This document shows, in pieces, positions 6,631 through 7,173 of a stretch of DNA of 7,173 nt. The number at the start of each line of letters is the position of its first letter. Position 1 is the first letter of the stretch. The notes beneath the pieces were generated by a model that worked only from the letters and a program-made list of their open reading frames with translations, was not told where the DNA came from and did no database searches. A program made the translations under genes and the position numbers. The stretch lies in assembly GCA_946885645.1 (NCBI GenBank), contig CAMPGU010000214.1, positions 1 through 7,173 of the forward strand, given 5' to 3'. This DNA comes from an uncultured Haloferula sp. (GTDB lineage Bacteria > Verrucomicrobiota > Verrucomicrobiae > Verrucomicrobiales > Akkermansiaceae).

Positions 6631-7173
6631 TCAGGGCTTCAGGCGGAAGAACCGCTTCGGCGCGGCCTTCACGTCAATCACCAGCGGGCTCGTCCCCGGC
6701 AGATCGGTCCACGGCGGCTGGAGATTATCCGAGTACTGCATGACGCCGAGGGGCCATTCGAGCGTCAGCAGGCTGGGAACACCGCCGGTCAATTGCAGCG
6801 AGTCGATTTCCCATCCGGGCGGCGTCAGATTGCCGATGGTATTGTCATCATAGGCGGCGGCGAAGCGCACCTGCACCTGATCGCCGACCGCACCCGTCGC
6901 CACCGTGCAAACACTGGTGACGAATGCCGGATGACCTGGCGAATTTCCCATGAATGCCGTCAGCCCCTTCAAGGAATGGGTGACTCCCTCCGGAACCGTG
7001 GCGTTGTAGGAATTCTGGCTGAAGGCGGAACCGGGCACCAAGGTGAATGCGCCCCCGTTCACGCTCACCTGCACGGCACCGGCATCGAAGTCGGCCTCAA
7101 AGCTATAACGGTGCGTGAAACTGAGAGTCACCGGCCCGGCCTGCGTGAGGGTGTAGATCGGGCTGAGGAGGTG
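6631..7173 (-). CDS. Secreted beta-sandwich protein, C-terminal part (5' end beyond the window)
   Basis: The reading frame is open from the stop at 6631 to the window edge at 7173, giving 180 residues of the C-terminus. The in-frame GTG at 7131 is probably not the start, because the frame continues upstream with matching sequence (SPIYTLTQAGP). The visible part opens with strands resembling the jelly-roll domain of MAM, immune-inhibitor-A or fungalysin-type secreted proteins: LSFTHRYSFE, then a VSVNGGAFTLV strand pair, and finally GWEIDSLQLTG, which corresponds to the GW.IDn. closing strand of that fold. The last 45 residues (LTLEWPLG ... PWTDLPGTSP ... KRFFRLKP) resemble a short C-terminal module common on exported Verrucomicrobia proteins. 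The full protein is therefore likely large and extracellular, possibly a peptidase or adhesin, but no catalytic motif lies in this part. It converges on the 227-residue gene, with a hairpin between them. Confidence 0.72.
   Translation of the reverse strand, partial: HLLSPIYTLTQAGPVTLSFTHRYSFEADFDAGAVQVSVNGGAFTLVPGSAFSQNSYNATVPEGVTHSLKGLTAFMGNSPGHPAFVTSVCTVATGAVGDQVQVRFAAAYDDNTIGNLTPPGWEIDSLQLTGGVPSLLTLEWPLGVMQYSDNLQPPWTDLPGTSPLVIDVKAAPKRFFRLKP

Noticed and set aside
1..7173. CRISPR array, tRNA, insertion sequence, phage or defence system
   Set aside because: No regularly spaced repeats, cloverleaf, transposase motif or defence-gene domain was seen.

Overview
The window looks like a piece of a GC-rich chromosome from the Planctomycetota–Verrucomicrobiota group. 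Verrucomicrobiaceae (Luteolibacter or Haloferula type) is my best guess. The main evidence is the very large secreted protein on the minus strand, whose SGNH domain, 'Piru_Ver'/membrane-bound-dehydrogenase beta-propeller and HEAT repeats are typical of this group. The partial secreted protein at the right edge ends in the RFFRLKP-type tail I associate with Verrucomicrobia. The assignment is inferred from family knowledge; no rRNA or other phylogenetic marker is present.

Layout. Positions 60-1203 (+) hold a two-gene unit: a PspA/IM30-like coiled-coil membrane protein, then 28 bp later a DUF1232 (YkvA-like) small membrane protein. A convergent gap of only 24 bp separates this pair from a 1474-residue minus-strand gene (5652 to 1228). 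A 209-bp divergent intergenic region (5653-5861) follows, which must serve both that gene and a 227-residue secreted protein of unknown function (5862-6545, +). The last 85-bp gap is convergent and contains a strong hairpin. Beyond it is the C-terminal part of a secreted beta-sandwich protein (6631 to beyond 7173, -) whose start lies outside the window.

Functional picture. The first two genes plausibly act at the cytoplasmic membrane in envelope-stress or membrane maintenance. The rest of the window is exported. The giant protein combines a degenerate SGNH-hydrolase fold, a sugar-dehydrogenase-like propeller, HEAT repeats interrupted by a discoidin (F5/8 type C) domain, and a C-terminal azurin-like cupredoxin with an intact type 1 copper site. 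No CxxCH haem motif is present, so the copper domain probably takes the electron-transfer place that cytochrome c occupies in related proteins. Binding or oxidation of carbohydrate in the periplasm or at the cell surface is a reasonable hypothesis, but the substrate cannot be read from the sequence.

No tRNA, rRNA, CRISPR array, insertion sequence or phage gene was seen. None of the four complete genes has a convincing Shine-Dalgarno sequence.
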